Source: Mucor racemosus
Taxonomy: Eukaryota > Mucoromycota > Mucoromycetes > Mucorales > Mucoraceae
NCBI GenBank assembly: GCA_027405735.1
Contig: JAPEHQ010000019.1
Span: forward strand, 67,001 to 131,000
Reading direction: 5' to 3'
Length of the DNA: 64,000 bases
Below are positions 35,659 to 50,235 of this stretch, one piece after another. Below the pieces are notes generated by a model. The model saw nothing but the letters and a program-made list of their open reading frames with translations, ran no database searches and was not told the origin of the DNA. Position 1 is the stretch's first letter. The number at the start of each line of letters is the position of its first letter. The position numbers and the translations under genes are program-made.

Positions 35659-36358
35659 CTATACGTATTGAGATAACCAACGAAATCCATCTCCATAACC
35701 TTGTCTCATTACAATTGAACACATGAATAATTCCATAGGTCTGATATTAGATAAAGGTACAGTTCCCTAAAAAGTTACATTTAGTAAATCAGTTTTGTTT
35801 TAATACTGATACAAGCCTTACTTTTCCTGTTGTTTGAAAAAGACCTAAATGCTGACGAAGTGTTTCTTCGCTTACAGCACCAGGAGCATCAATCTTATTA
35901 CCAAGTATCAAGAAAGGTATATTATTGAGTTGCTCAATAGATAAAAGAGCATCCAATTCTTGCTTTGCTTCAGCGAATCTTTCATGATCAGCACTATCTA
36001 CTAAATAAACGATACCAGAAACCTCTGGAAAATAATCTCTCCAAAGTCTACGAGCTTGTTGATGACCACCTAAATCATATGTTGTAAATCTAACGTTTCC
36101 AATGGATAATTCCTCGGAAGCTTTGAGTTGAAATTTTAGAAAAAGTTTTGCAAATGTTTTTTTTTTTTTTTTTTTTTTTTCCGTGTATTACTCACTAGGA
36201 TGTAACGTAGGCTGTAAAGTAGCTAATCGATCGCTTTTTAACATGTGAAGCAAAGTTGTTTTTCCGGCATTATCTAATCCAAGAAACAGAATCTTTGCAT
36301 TTTTATTTAACAAGCCTAACGAAGCTAAAACATCATAAAACCAGTTGACAATAAACAT
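35659..36358 (-). CDS. SAR1: Small GTPase Sar1 (COPII coat)
   Basis: Three exons (36358-36196, 36120-35822, 35766-35659) encode 189 residues; yeast Sar1 is 190. Sar1-GTP inserts its N-terminal helix into the ER membrane and recruits Sec23/24. The amphipathic start [17 protein letters not shown]-loop GLDNAGKTT, switch I LHPTSEEL (Thr formed at the first exon join; many homologues have WHPT), switch [18 protein letters not shown] and the C-terminal [15 protein letters not shown] are all present. Sar1 lacks the myristoylated Gly of Arf proteins, and none is seen here. The first intron (75 nt) includes a 22-base T-run. Introns carry GTGAGT and GTAAGG donors. Confidence 0.97.
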
Positions 36359-37527
36359 TTCCTTTATTACTGTATTTATCAAGAGAAATGGAAAAAAAGA
36401 AGGAGAAAGAAAAAGAGAAAGATGGAAAAACTGAACTATGTGGGGCTGCATGACTCAATAACATCACACAGGTTTTTTCTGAGTCTATCTAGCCACACTA
36501 TTTGAGGTACCATCATATCAATGCAAAATATGTGTAATTTGGGCATACTATGTTACACTTGAACCGATTCAAAAATAAACAATGGATAAATACATTGATA
36601 TTTAGAATCATATAAAGTATTATATATAAAAATACCAATAGTCAATGGCAAGCATTAATGGCATAGTAGACATTTTTCGCTATGTGAATTAAATTAAGGT
36701 TATGAAAAATATTGCTTTCAGCTTAAAAATATATGTACTATATATTCAAATTTCACTCTTGAGCATGGAAAGCCAGTTTGTTTGTCTTGCTAGTATCTCA
36801 TTAACAATATATTTTAGGTTCGATAGAAAAATCAAGAAGAAAGAATACGTTTGGATGTGGAGAAGCTTCATTTCCCATCATTATATAATTCAAATGTCAA
36901 CGTTGCCGGCATGTTTCAGAATGTAAATAATAGACTTTAAAGGATTATTTTGGATGCTAGAAAAAAGATAAAGACAAAATATAGCTTGTATATCACTAAA
37001 TGATATATCAAGTATAATATTGTGTTTTTTTTTCTAAAAAAAAACGCCTAAAAAGTATGGTTTGAGTCATTTTTTCGGGGAATGTGGTAAATTTAAAAGT
37101 GCAGAAAACCTGGTTTTCACACTACAAAAGGGTGAGGTACCTCAAAGTTGATTGAATCAACGTGATGTCACTTTCATCATTCTACTACGCTTTCTTTGAA
37201 CTTATTGCCTGTGAGAGAAACGATTACTATATATTGAATAAAAAGGGCCAAAATCCATATGAAACAAAAACTCCAACAAATGCTTTTCTTTTTTTTTTTA
37301 TTCAATTAGAAACAAACCCTACTATGTTTATGAAACCATTCATTACAAGTGCTCTTCATTTTATCCCGTCTTGAATGGAAAACCTGAATGATATTTTTAA
37401 ATAAGCGACTCAAAAGAATAATTCATGCAGGTTAAAATTTTGGTCTATAATTTTTAGTATAAATAAAGATCGAGCCTTTTTATGACTAAATTACATTTTC
37501 CCGCTTTTCCCTTTATAACAACAAAAT
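36359..37527. other. Intergenic, divergent promoters of SAR1 and the arrestin gene
   Basis: About 1.17 kb of AT-rich DNA. The SAR1 leader holds a purine-rich GA tract (36386-36424). Open frames at 36702-36926 and 37162-37374 look random. Nothing else was recognised. Confidence 0.5.
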
Positions 37528-39302
37528 ATGTCTGCTGCTATATCAAGACAAACTTTACCAACTAGAAGGTTATCAATCATACCAAATTCTAGTAGATCTC
37601 GACAAAATAGTTTATCTGCATCATTTACAGGATTGACAGCTGGCGTAGTTGATGCATCAAATACAAAAGATACTGAAATAACCATTCATGTTGAAGGAGA
37701 AGATAAAGCAATGATTCGACCAAATAAAATTATGAGAGGTAAACAAATATAAAATAGTAAATTCCATATATATATATATATTTTTAGATATTAAATTGGT
37801 ATTAGGCGTTGTAAAAGTTAAAACAAAAAAGACGATATATTCAAGCCAGTTGCGCATTAAGGTATGCTATTTAATTTTGGAGTAGATATTTGTATGTAAA
37901 CTAATCAGTTTTATAAACAATTTAGTTTAGAGGTGTTGAATGTGCATGCGCCAAAGTGAAAGAAGCTGGTCTCGACTCCAAATTGGATCGCATTGAAAAG
38001 ATTACAACAACTTATTTTGAAGTAGAGACAATTGTATGGGGAACTGAAAGAAGTGGTAAGTGTATAATATACATTTGAAGCATTTATCAAGTGATTAATT
38101 TGATATTTAATAGCTTATGCTGTTAATTCCTGGCAATCAATTGAGCCTGGAGAACATGAATATAAATTTGCACTTAAAGTACGGTGAAATAACACATGCT
38201 AAAGTGTGCTCAATATACTTAATATTTGATGGTTTTATAGTTTCCAAATGTCAACTTTCCTCCATCAATTGATGATCCTACAGGATTCTCAATCCAGTAT
38301 ATATGGACAGCTTATATGGATGGACCTGCTAATCATCCAGGGATTCGTAGTGAAGAATTAGTTACACCCTATCGTCCTTTACTTGTAGCACCAGCAGAAA
38401 CCCCATGGACATTTCAAGAAACACTTTACAAGGATACGAAAAATACACCATTAGCAACAGTAAAAGTCAAATTACCCGCTCAAGTATTCTGTCCCGACCA
38501 ATTAGTCCTAGTTGATCTTGAAATCAATACAATTTCATCAGACATGATGATTAGTAGTGTAGCATATAAACTTCGTAAGGTTTACGAAGGTAAATTGCTA
38601 TTGCAGCGTGGTACCGTTCATCGGTTTTATAAACGAGATATTCTTCACAAAACGGTACCTGTTAAAGGCAACAATGGATCATTGCATTTACAAGATGTTC
38701 AAGTTCAATTTCCTTCACGACTCATTTCACCCTGTTTCACATCAAATCATGTACGAGTATATTATTATCTTATTTTCGTGATTGAATTTGATTCTGGCAA
38801 TCTACTCAAATCTGCTCATCATGTTCAATTTGAAATACCAATCGGTATTGCGAATTTATCAAATCAACATTTGGCTCGTGTCCGTGATTTAACTTGCATT
38901 CAAGATTATAAAGAATGTCGGGATGCACCGGTCTTTTTTAACCCTGATTTGGATGCTCCACCAAATGATTTTGGAAATAGAAGCAGAAGTAGTAGTAGTG
39001 CTACAAGTAGTGTTTCTTATCTACAAGATGAACACTCTGCACCATTGACTATGGATGAACAAGTTTTATTTCAACCAATGTCAAGTTTTGGCAATATGCC
39101 TCCGATTGACATGTTGTCTCTTTCCCCGCCTATTGATGAACCTTTACCACCAGCCTATTTTAGTTTGTCTGAGACACCACAATTCATTCTTAAAGAACGA
39201 GTCGAAAAGACTAGATATTCAAATCGACATGTAAAACCAAATGTCTCGCCTGAATTAGGTAATCCATTGGTGCTTGAGCCTTATTTAGATGGTGAATGGT
39301 GA
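37528..39302 (+). CDS. Alpha-arrestin family protein
   Basis: Five exons (37528-37738, 37788-37861, 37926-38055, 38114-38178, 38241-39302) give 513 residues. A Ser/Arg-rich leader (about 1-45) precedes an arrestin N-like fold (ITIHVEGEDKAMIRPNKIMRG, cysteine-rich FRGVECACAKVKE, PGEHEYKFALKFP) and a C-domain (TPLATVKVKLPAQVF, DQLVLVDLEINTIS, HHVQFEIPIGIA). The C-terminal tail is Ser-rich and contains PLPPAYFSL, a PPxY-like site of the kind that recruits Rsp5/Nedd4 ubiquitin ligases. Fungal alpha-arrestins adapt such ligases to plasma-membrane transporters for endocytosis; which cargo is unknown. The first intron is 49 nt, the shortest in the window. PKA follows 360 bp downstream on the same strand, a possible but unproven link through phosphorylation. 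Confidence 0.88.
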
Positions 39303-39662
39303 AATAAACAGTTTTTTTTTTTTCTCCCGTATTTTTACCATTGATTTTTTGACAGGGATCTTTTGTTGTTGTTGCAAATAAAGATGTAATATACAAATAT
39401 GAAACCTCCCTAATTTTACCAATTGCATTACATCTAGTGTCACCACTCCCTAGAGAAAAAAAAAGTTTTTCTATTTTGTAAATGAATATTCACTACATGC
39501 ACTTTAGTCCTACCTGACAAAAAGGCATCTTCGTTTCCACGCAAAATAATAATTAACATCTCGGTCTAACGAAAAAAGTCTCCTTTTTATCTCTCCTTCT
39601 TATTACCTTACTCTTTATTTTTATTTTTATTTTTTATTCCTAGTGGCGCGTATTTTGTTGCT
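39303..39662. other. Intergenic, PKA gene promoter
   Basis: A 360-bp gap between the arrestin stop and the PKA start. It contains a pyrimidine-rich stretch (39570-39645) just before the PKA ATG, common in fungal core promoters. No other site was recognised. Confidence 0.5.
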
Positions 39663-41332
<1,670 letters not shown>

Positions 41333-42170
41333 AGTATTATTATCTCCCTCCCCCTCTCTCTCCTCTATCCATCTATTTCAATTTTTTTTTTTTAAAAAAA
41401 TATTTTTTTTGATTTAATGTATTCCTATTTATCCCTTTCGGTAATGAATTTATTCAATTTTTTTTTTTTTTTTTGTAGAAGTAAAATAAAAATGTATAAT
41501 TTTCTTGAACTGAGATATTTTATTAATATTTTAGCTTTTGAATGACATGAAATATGCATTATTTTGGTTGTTGATCTGGCGGTGATTCAATTAGCATCCA
41601 TCAAAAGACAGTAAATGAAATGATACAGAATGGTAATTTCCTGATATATTAATCAAAAATACAAATTCTGAGATAGCTTTGTATGCTAATGCAATGATTT
41701 TAACTCTAGTATGTTGGTTTTATTGGTACAAGTCAGTTTTCTAGTATAAAGGTGGACATTTTTTGGTTTACAAATGCAACTCCAGCTGGAGGGTCCTCGT
41801 CTTTAAAGGATTTTCTTGATCCTTAAAAATCATAAAGCTATAGTTAAAAGCATATAATTGTACTTTATAGCAATAACTTTGTCTGTTAGCACTTTTATTT
41901 GGTTATATTTGTGTATTTTTTCTGCTTTATTTATATAAATATCTAAATTTGTCAGACTAAATACGTCGAATGTCATACACCACAACCATCATTTTTTCTA
42001 TAAAACGAGCATCAAGGATTTACTCGATGAACATAACGAGACACTGGTAAATGGATAGATTTATATTTTAAACATTTTTATTAAGAAAAATAAAAGTATA
42101 GAGAGTACAGTAATCCTTTTGTAAGTTTGTAAAATTCCTAAGGTATATCGTGATATTAAGTGTATGGGAA
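41333..42170. other. Intergenic between convergent PKA and four-helix membrane protein genes
   Basis: About 0.84 kb with CT-rich and T-rich tracts directly after the PKA stop. No gene or structured element was recognised. Confidence 0.5.
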
Positions 42171-42655
42171 TTACCATCCCTGCTTGAATGCAAGGGAAGT
42201 CATAATCAAGGTCAATACAAAGAAAATAAGACCGAAAATGGCACGAATCATCTTTTGCTCAATAAACATAACAGAAAGGGCATAGATAATGGTCAATGCA
42301 AAGAAAATCCAAGAAAGGATTGATAAAGCTTTGGTTGATGCAGCGCCGAAAGCATTGATGGATAGTGCAAAGAATTGCATAACCATGTTATCCTTGATAA
42401 CGTCGTAAGCTTTACCAATGCGAGACTATTTTACACAGATTGTTAGAATATCTAAATGAACGTTCGATATGATTTATACATTACCAGGAAACCTCCAGAT
42501 TTCTTTCCACCACCTTCCATATCAGAAATTTCAGAGCTAGTGTCAAAGAGAGGGCGAAGCATGTAGAGTAAACCCCAAACAATAGAAAGAATATAGAGGG
42601 AAACCCATGCGCTTTTTACTGAGCCAACTGCGAGATAATTATCGATACCAATCAT
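42171..42655 (-). CDS. Small four-helix membrane protein, unknown function
   Basis: Two exons (42655-42485, 42425-42171), joined in phase by a 59-nt intron (GTAATG donor, AAATAG acceptor), give 141 residues. Four hydrophobic segments are visible: SAWVSLYILSIVWGLLYML, FALSINAFGAASTKALSILSW (weaker), FFALTIIYALSVMF, and FGLIFFVLTLIMTSLAF. A polar loop between the first two is Gly/Lys-rich (DMEGGGKKSGGF). Codon choice is smoother and less AT-biased than in neighbouring genes, suggesting high expression. The promoter contains TATATA 65 bp before the ATG. I recognise no family. The layout (four helices, short loops, small size) could suit a tetraspan or an ER membrane factor, but nothing decides this. 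Confidence 0.75.
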
Positions 42656-43832
42656 AATTTATTATATAATATGTTTTAATGTAGAATTAAGGAAATTATT
42701 ACTGAAAACCTGCTCTTTATATATTGGCAAATTTCATGAAACAAACTCCAAATAGAACACTGTTGTTGGCTCCACCAAAGTTAGCTAATCGGATTGAGCT
42801 TGATGTAATAAAGAAACTTGGCTTACAAATTTATGCGTCTCCGTTATATTATATAGAACCAAAAGGTTCTTGACATCTCTATTAGGAAATATGTAGGGCT
42901 TTCTTTTCTTTTCTTTTTTTATCGGATGTAGCAAAAAAATCAGATCTAAGAAATCACTGGATTATAGCAGTTTTTTGCTGGATTGATATTGATACATCAT
43001 ACGAGAAAGTTTCATTATGATATGATTTCTGAAGATTCTATATTAATATCTCTCGAAATAGTCAATGACGATTCATATATAAACATGATTTGGATCGAAA
43101 TAGAAATATGCAACTGCAGCGATATGATTTAATATTTGCATTAACAAAGGCAATAATATATCGGTAACTTTGACCGTAGCGGTAAACATGTCCGCTGTCT
43201 TTCTTGTTTTTGACAGAAAGCATTTTCTATGCCGACTGCTAAACAAATGTTGTCTGTAAGATCCACCGCGAACAATAGTATTTTGAATGTGTCAAATCTA
43301 AATCAATGTTTTAATAGAGCGCTAATTGTACAGAATAAAATAGGCTTTTATAGCTGTATATAAACATACTTCATTCTATAATTCAAAAATATTTGGTTTT
43401 ATAGTATTACATACGTCGTTCAAGTCGAATTGACTTGGCAAAGAAAATTCCTTGCCCAACTCAAATCAGGAAAATTGACGTATCATTCAAAAAAAGAATG
43501 TTTCTCTGATAACCATAACATTCAATTGAGAAACACAAGTCATTTGAAAAACACATCATCATTTATCAAAACGTGTTGTTTGAGGAGATTTCTTAAATGA
43601 GCGGATCAATTAAACCATGCAATTCTTGAATCGAGAAAAATGGAGTGTTGAAATAGAATATGCGCTTACGGGGTTTTATTTTCCTCGAACGTTGAAAGTA
43701 TTTCTAGCAATTATAATGCAATTAATTGAATAGAAATCATACCTGTATTGCTATTGTTTGTATTTTAAATGCGATAAAATCAATATATACATAATATTAG
43801 ATTTCTTTTTGTATGTAGTTTCAGATCACGAA

Positions 43833-43875
<43 letters not shown>

Positions 43876-46225
43876 AGGAAACGCCCGTTTATCCATCTGT
43901 ATATTTGGTATAACCCCAAGAATTGTCTCATATATACACCAAATTAATGTCGTTCCAGAAACTTGGATTAATATATGTGTGTATTGTTATAAATAGAAAC
44001 GGATATAGGCACAGATCTAACATTTAAAATGCTTTGTATAATGCATTGGTAATCAAAATAATTAGTGCATTTAAAATTTAATATATAGTTTTTTTATCGT
44101 TGCTTACATTAAGAGTAATAAACAGTATACGCATATGTTGGTTGTTGCCATTGACCCCCATTTCGATCTCACCAAACTTGTGCAATAAGTTTATTTCGTA
44201 CATTTACCATGATCGAAATGTACGAATAATAGAGCTTAATTGTATATCAGTCTTTCCAAGTTTTAACTGAAAAGTAATAATCATACTGTAAATGATTATT
44301 GATTTTTGTAGACATTACTCTATTGACATATTATCTTACTCACCGAGCACCTTTTATTCAAGCACTTTACACTATTAAATACATTATATAACACAATTGA
44401 ATATGTGCATAGATCAGAAAATTCGCTGTCTTTATAGGAAAATATATCATGAAAATAAAGAATTCAAGTAAAAAGTAAACAGTTTTATGATATCATGCAA
44501 CAGTTTTCTATTTTTTAAGTAGGTATACTCTATTTTTTATCGCATATGTTGGTTCCCCTTTGATTCGGCAGTAAGCAAAGGAACTATTTTGGAATAGAGA
44601 ATGGACACTATACCTGTATCTGGATTTGAGGATTTGAAAACGTATGTAATAGTTTTCATCAGTATTTTGCAAAGAAAAACATACGAACATACAAATACAA
44701 AAATATGTACATAATTTAAAAATAACCCACAATATACTAGAGCCCTAAAATGTGCTATACTGTTCGCTGGATATCGAGTAAAAGTTCCTCGCCAAGTAAA
44801 ATATGCCAGAAATATGAATAAATAGGAAACAATTCTTTATAAAATGCATCTGATTAATTCATAAGCTTTATAGCATGTAGGCGTACAAAAATATGGCTGC
44901 ATAAAGTATAGTTACCCGCGATAGGATGAACTTTTGCATTTGTTTTATCAACAATGGTTTAGACAATACCCAAGAAAGAAATTTTGACAGCTGCCCATAT
45001 ATAAATCTTTGCTACTTTGGTTTGTGTTTAGGCCAAGCAATAATCGACCTTCATATCCTGTTTTATCAATAATTCCATCAAAAATTGACATTTTTGAAAT
45101 TTTAAAAAGCATCCAGTAGATAATGTTGTCTACTATTTTGTTTGACCATTAAATGCGGATCATTATCAATAAAATAACTCATTCAAGAAATAGAGGTTTA
45201 CGATTTGCTGGTATTTTTCTGATACCTATTTGTTTACAATTATTTAAATCAATATTTGGAATATGAGTTTTTTTTTAAAAAAAAAAAAAAAAAATACATG
45301 TAGAACACATTGCATTACAAACTTGAATATGTATAAATAGAACGTTTACTTATTAATTTCGGTAGCTGTCATACCCCTATATGCTCATTTTGGCTAGTTT
45401 AGCGCTATATTAATTTTAAAATGGTTTCCAGTGATGACCATGTTTACGTTTATGATGTTGGAGGGGTAACACTAAAACTTAATGTAAATCACCTCTAGCG
45501 CATTAATTATCAAGTAAGACTATATTATCATCAAATAAACTACCACACAATATTAACATGTATAAATATTTACAGTAATAAGCTTGAATCAAGTGGCTAC
45601 AGCATCATTAATTCTTGAAAAAGTTCTCAAATATTATAAAATGTCTTATTTTTAAGACTTACAAGGCTTATAAGCGGAATATCAATCTAGAAAATTATTT
45701 TTGTCTAGATCATCAATTTTGACATTTTTTAATTTTTTTTTTTGGTTTTGCAAATCTAGAGTTAATTATACTACCAATTATAAATACAAAAAATATACAC
45801 ATATACAGAATTTAGCGCTCTATTTGCTCAATAAAAAATAACAAATATTCTTATTGCAAAATATTACATGAAAATCCTTTAACCAAAAAACCGTTTTTGG
45901 GTCAAAAGTACAAAGTTTTATTACTTAACATTTAATGTTAAGCTTTTATAAGATGTGTATTAACTATAGCTACAATTTTCTCTCATAATATAGTATATTT
46001 AAACGTTGATTTTGGTATCAAAATTTGATTTTTCTGTTTTTTGATCTAAATCATGAGTGTTGGTAAGGATAAAATGAGTTCCCGAAAATGTCCGCTACAA
46101 AGTCTGAATTTTCAGACTGTACGTGGTTAAATACAGTCACGAATCATTAGTTTTGATACGATCAAAAATTAATAAAATAATTTGAGCATAATCCTTTTAG
46201 TTTTCTTGACATAACTTTCGAATCT
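42656..46225. other. Gene desert with long poly-A and small hairpins
   Basis: No supported gene in 3.6 kb. It holds a 38-base A-run (43836-43873), an 11-bp hairpin TTCGTACATTT (44195-44205 with 44216-44226), a 19-base palindrome-like CTTAACATTTAATGTTAAG (45924-45942), and the probable left flank of the Tc1-like element. Open frames are short and unrecognised. Confidence 0.45.
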
Positions 46226-47328
46226 AATAATTAATCTCAAAATATCTAACGCAGAATCATCCAACATTATCCGCAACACTTATAACAAACGCGAAGATGA
46301 GAAATATTGGGGTGTTTATTGGCTTAATAAAGAAAAATATACTATGAGTCGCATTTCAGCAGCTATTGGCATCCCCAAGGCCACTGTCCAAAATATCATT
46401 AAGAGGATTAGGGAAAAGGGAACGCCTACTAGTACAGAGCAGCATACTGGCGCTCCTAAAAAGTTAAATGAAAGGGATGTAAGATACCTTCAACGCTTTG
46501 TCAGGGAGGACGGAGGACCCATTCGCTATATATTCTCAGATAAATTCGCAATTGAAAGATGCTCAGATCGATATTTCTCGATCTACCTTGATTCGATATG
46601 TGAAAGAAATTGGCTTTGGTCCTTACTTTGCGGCACATAAGCCAAAGCTATCCGAAGAGAACAAGAAAAGAAGGCTTCTTTGGGCCAAGGAACGAGTGAA
46701 TTGGACAACGGAGCAATGGAATAGTGTTGTTTGATCGGATGAGTCCCGGTTCACTGTCGAAGGCTACGGTGGAGGGGCTAGTAGGGTACTTCGCAAGGTA
46801 GGAGAGAGGTACTAGTCCCAACATATTGTTCCAACGACAAAATGGAGCAAAGGTAGTGTGATGATGATTTGGAGCTGTTTTTGGGCTGGTGGTTTCGGGC
46901 CGTTGGTCTTCATTGACGGTAGTGTTGATCAAGACACTTATGTCAATATTTTGTCTCAGAAGTTTCTTCCTTGGTTCATGGAATTGAGCGACAAGTATGA
47001 TAAGGGCTTCATCTTTCAAGAAGATGGTGCCACCTGCCACACAGGTGGTTATGCTACATGGTGGAAGAATTCACATTCCATCAGGCGCTTTGATTACTGG
47101 CCCGCTCAAAGCCCTGATTTGAACCCCATTGAGCACATCTGGAGTTGCCTTGATAAGCTCATTGATGACAAAAGGGCTAGCATCAATAATACTGAAGAGC
47201 TCAAGTCAGCTTTAGAAGAAGCTTGTTGGGGAAGCATAACCGTTGAACTTGCTGGTAGGCTGGTTGCCAGCATGAAAGACCGTTGCCAGGCGGTTATTGA
47301 TGCCAAAGGCGGCCAAACGAAGTATTGA
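46226..47328 (+). mobile_element. Inactivated Tc1/mariner transposase gene
   Basis: An HTH region (MSRISAAIGIPKATVQNIIKR) and a DDE catalytic region are clear: SDESRF (first Asp), FQEDGATCHTG (second Asp) and SPDLNPIEHIW (Glu), with 35 residues between the last two by my count. Three lesions break it. A 7-bp tandem duplication GGAGGAC (46505-46511, 46512-46518) shifts the frame inside VREDPFA. TGA at 46732-46734 stands where relatives have an aromatic codon before SDES. TAG at 46813-46815 interrupts ERY/SQHIV. Both nonsense codons could be single C:G to T:A transitions. From 46735 to the natural stop only these stops occur, so decay is recent. A candidate left terminus begins near TACAGTCACGAATC (46132), but no matching right inverted repeat was found. 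Confidence 0.9.
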
Positions 47329-47904
47329 AAATAGTTTTTTTTTATATTTTAATAAAATATACAGTATATGTCGAGCTTTATTTTTATTTATTTTGGTGTT
47401 ATATGCATCTGTTCTACTGTATGCTTATGGGCAATTCTACTATTATGCCCACATGGGATTAAAATGTTATGCACACGGACAGAATATATAATTCTGCACA
47501 TACAGGGTTAGCGTTGTTGTGCTCGCGTGCAGTGCTTTATTATTTTATTGTGCCCATGTGCATTTTGTTATCTTTTTAGCCATCTTCAGTGGGCACAACA
47601 GCTCAGGTTATAGTGTGCAGCACAGGTCGGCCGTAGTGGTAAAGTTGAAAATTATTAGCGTCACAATTTGCTGAGATAAGGTTTCTGTTGTTATCGATTG
47701 ATTCTTTACGATTGCAAAAAGTAGGTTTCAGATCGTTTTTAAGTAATTTCCAAATATTTTCACTTAATATTAAGTTGAATTACGTGAAATCTTCAAATAA
47801 GATGTACCTTCACTCTATAGGCCATTGATATCTCTCTGAAAATAAAAAAATTAATAGCAGAACACAAGTGCACTAGCCAAATATTGATCAAAATTGACCT
47901 AAAA

Positions 47905-49076
47905 TTGGTTATTAAAAATTGAGCACCTACATTGAGGCTTAATTTTTTGTATTCACAAGATAGGTTCAACTCCAAGTTTCTCTGCATTTTTTGTTTCAGC
48001 GAAAAATATTGATTTTTTGTCGAGATAATCAAAATAATAGTTTTTATCACAGCTTATAACCTATCATAACGGGGTCCCAAAATCGTTATGAAAAAATGGA
48101 CGAAAAATGATTCAAAAAACAAAATCTTTTAAATGCTCATGAACTGCAAAGTAAGTAGACCTAGCGTATTAAATGGTTTTTGTACAGTTTTAAATTTTGC
48201 ATCTATTTATATAAAATTTAAAAAAATGTTTCACATAAAATTTTGCGCAAAATGCAATTGGAATTTTGGAGGTTTTTTGAAGATACACGTCACTTTTTAT
48301 AATCATATTTAAAATATAATAAACTGAAATGATGCGCAAAAAAATTATCTATCGATTGAGCTATTGCAAAATTTTGTAGCTGCATTATTTGTAGAGGAAA
48401 CAACATTTTTGTCAAAAAAAATTTCTGTTTCAGAATTTGGGATGAGGGTATACAAGGGGAAAATGGACGCCAGAAATGGAGGTACCTTTTTGTATACATT
48501 TTTGAGGATATCTCCACGAAAAATCAATATTTTGAAAAACCCTAAATTGGATCTAAGAGAGCTCAACGAGCTGGATGACATGAATGTAAAAAAAATGTTG
48601 CTCGATTTAACCAATATTTTGAAACCTACTATAGAAATGCCCAAAAAAATGAAAGTGCTCAGAATTTTTTCATATTGAAATATGTTATAGGGCACTTTAA
48701 AACAAGTAAATTTTGTTATTGGAAGGTGGTAGTATAGCTTAATTTTTTTGGAGATATGAAGCCTCAAAGTTTTTAATTTTTAGCAGTGAAATACGCGTAA
48801 AAAATCTGAAACCTTAGCACTCAAAAATTAATACCAACTGCAAAAAGTAGGATATTTCCGGATACTTATTTTTGAATTAAAGCTGAACATCTTAGGTACA
48901 TTGGCATATAATTTTTTCTTGGTGTTATTTAGTGAAAAAAAAAGTAGATTAGGGATGAAAAGTGAGACCCAGTTTTTAAGAAAAAAGCAGTAAATTTTAC
49001 GCGTTTTTGAGTCTTTCGTGAAACATGAAATAAGTTTAGGAATAGGTAGCATAATGCGATCAATTTATATCTGTTT
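47905..49076 (+). repeat. Copy C of the ~1.15-kb dispersed repeat
   Basis: Same orientation as copy B and nearly full length. Inverted arms lie at 48004-48030 and 48507-48533. It shares TCACAAGATAG near the start, GGGATGAGGGTATACAAGGG near 48440, CTCAACGAGCTGGATGA near 48563 and the end GCATAATGCGATCAATTT. Open frames of 104 (plus) and 140 (minus) codons overlap here; because related copies break both, coding is doubtful. Confidence 0.8.
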
Positions 49077-49461
49077 ATTAGTGAGTACTTACTAGTAGTA
49101 ATAACCTAAGCTCTCGATAACATTCCTAAAATAGGGATCCATAATAATATAGTTGTGGATAAATATGTACATACTGTATTCCACAAATCGTCAAGATATT
49201 ATTATTAATACATGATATTGTAGAATATGGGAAGTCACTATGCAGTAGTACTGTATATATTAAATTATATTAAAAAAATATTATTGTATATTGCAAAATA
49301 TGGGAAGATGCAAAATTCCGACCATATATGTTTTAATATGTAACTTAAATAGTTGTTTTTTAGGACATAGACTATACTGGGTACATGTATTACTAGTAGA
49401 AGTGCTCAAAGGATTATGTAGACATTATTCTTAGCATAGAAGGATGAGTATGAGGTGATAA

Positions 49462-49900
49462 TGATGTATGCCAATTTTATTTCATTTAGTTATGTTACAT
49501 TTAGTCTATGATGAAGTGGTGTAGCCTGAGATCCTGAAGTGAGCCAATCATGAACTCGTTCCTGGAAATGGAATTCAACTATTCCATTTGTATCAACATT
49601 CACGGTCTAAAGTAAATCAAGCATGAAGATCCTATATACTTAACTTGGTCGTATCCTACTAAACTTGCTATGGCCAACCTATTATATCATCATGTGGTAA
49701 TCAACTAGTTCTTCAAGATGAAATCATACTTTCATACACTCTGTATTGTAGACACTATATCCACGCTTCCAAAACATATAAATACCCTGAATCCTAATGT
49801 CGCTCGAGATGGATTCGTTATCTTTTTACCTACAATATACTCAATAAATATATCTAGTTTTAACTTTATTTTCTAGTTATTCATTGTGTATATTTAAACA
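49462..49900 (+). repeat. Degenerate LTR-like element, copy 2
   Basis: Shares ordered blocks with 15455-15878: TGATGTAT start, TATCCACGCTTCCAAAACAT, ATATAAATACC, AATAAATATATCTAGTTTTA and the closing TATATTTAAACA. The TATA-like and AATAAA-like signals in that order support an LTR. It lies 386 bp beyond repeat copy C. Confidence 0.4.
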
Positions 49901-50235
49901 GTTGTCCTTGAATTGTGATTTTCTGCATACAATGTCATAATAATTCCGGATAATTCTGATATAATGATCATAGTGTAATAATAATACAAATAATACTATA
50001 TGCTCCAGATGAGTCTACATCCAGTACCTAAATACGATACGTTTATTTGACAACCACATGTACCAACTATTCGCATGAATAGCAATTATCCCCCTTCATC
50101 ATTATACATTTCATCTTGCAAACCCCGAATATTACAAACGGCTTCTTCAAGTGTATATTCAAAGAGCATGTGGCTAAATAGCAGCTACAAGAAAAGCTGA
50201 AAAAGCATAAGAAACCACACACTTCTTATCAAAAT

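Larger units (their letters stand above)
47329..50235. other. Repeat-rich gene desert
   Basis: Contains repeat copy C, the LTR-like copy 2 and, at 47420-47600, unusual TG/CA-rich sequence with several CCCACATGGG- or GCCCATGTGC-like palindromic words, perhaps a small non-autonomous element. No protein gene is supported. Confidence 0.45.

Noticed and set aside
43836..43873. 38-base A-run as the tail of a processed retrocopy
   Set aside because: No coding or known RNA sequence precedes it.
47333..47360. Right terminal inverted repeat of the Tc1-like element (ATACAGTATATG)
   Set aside because: It does not match the candidate left end TACAGTCACGAATC when reverse-complemented.
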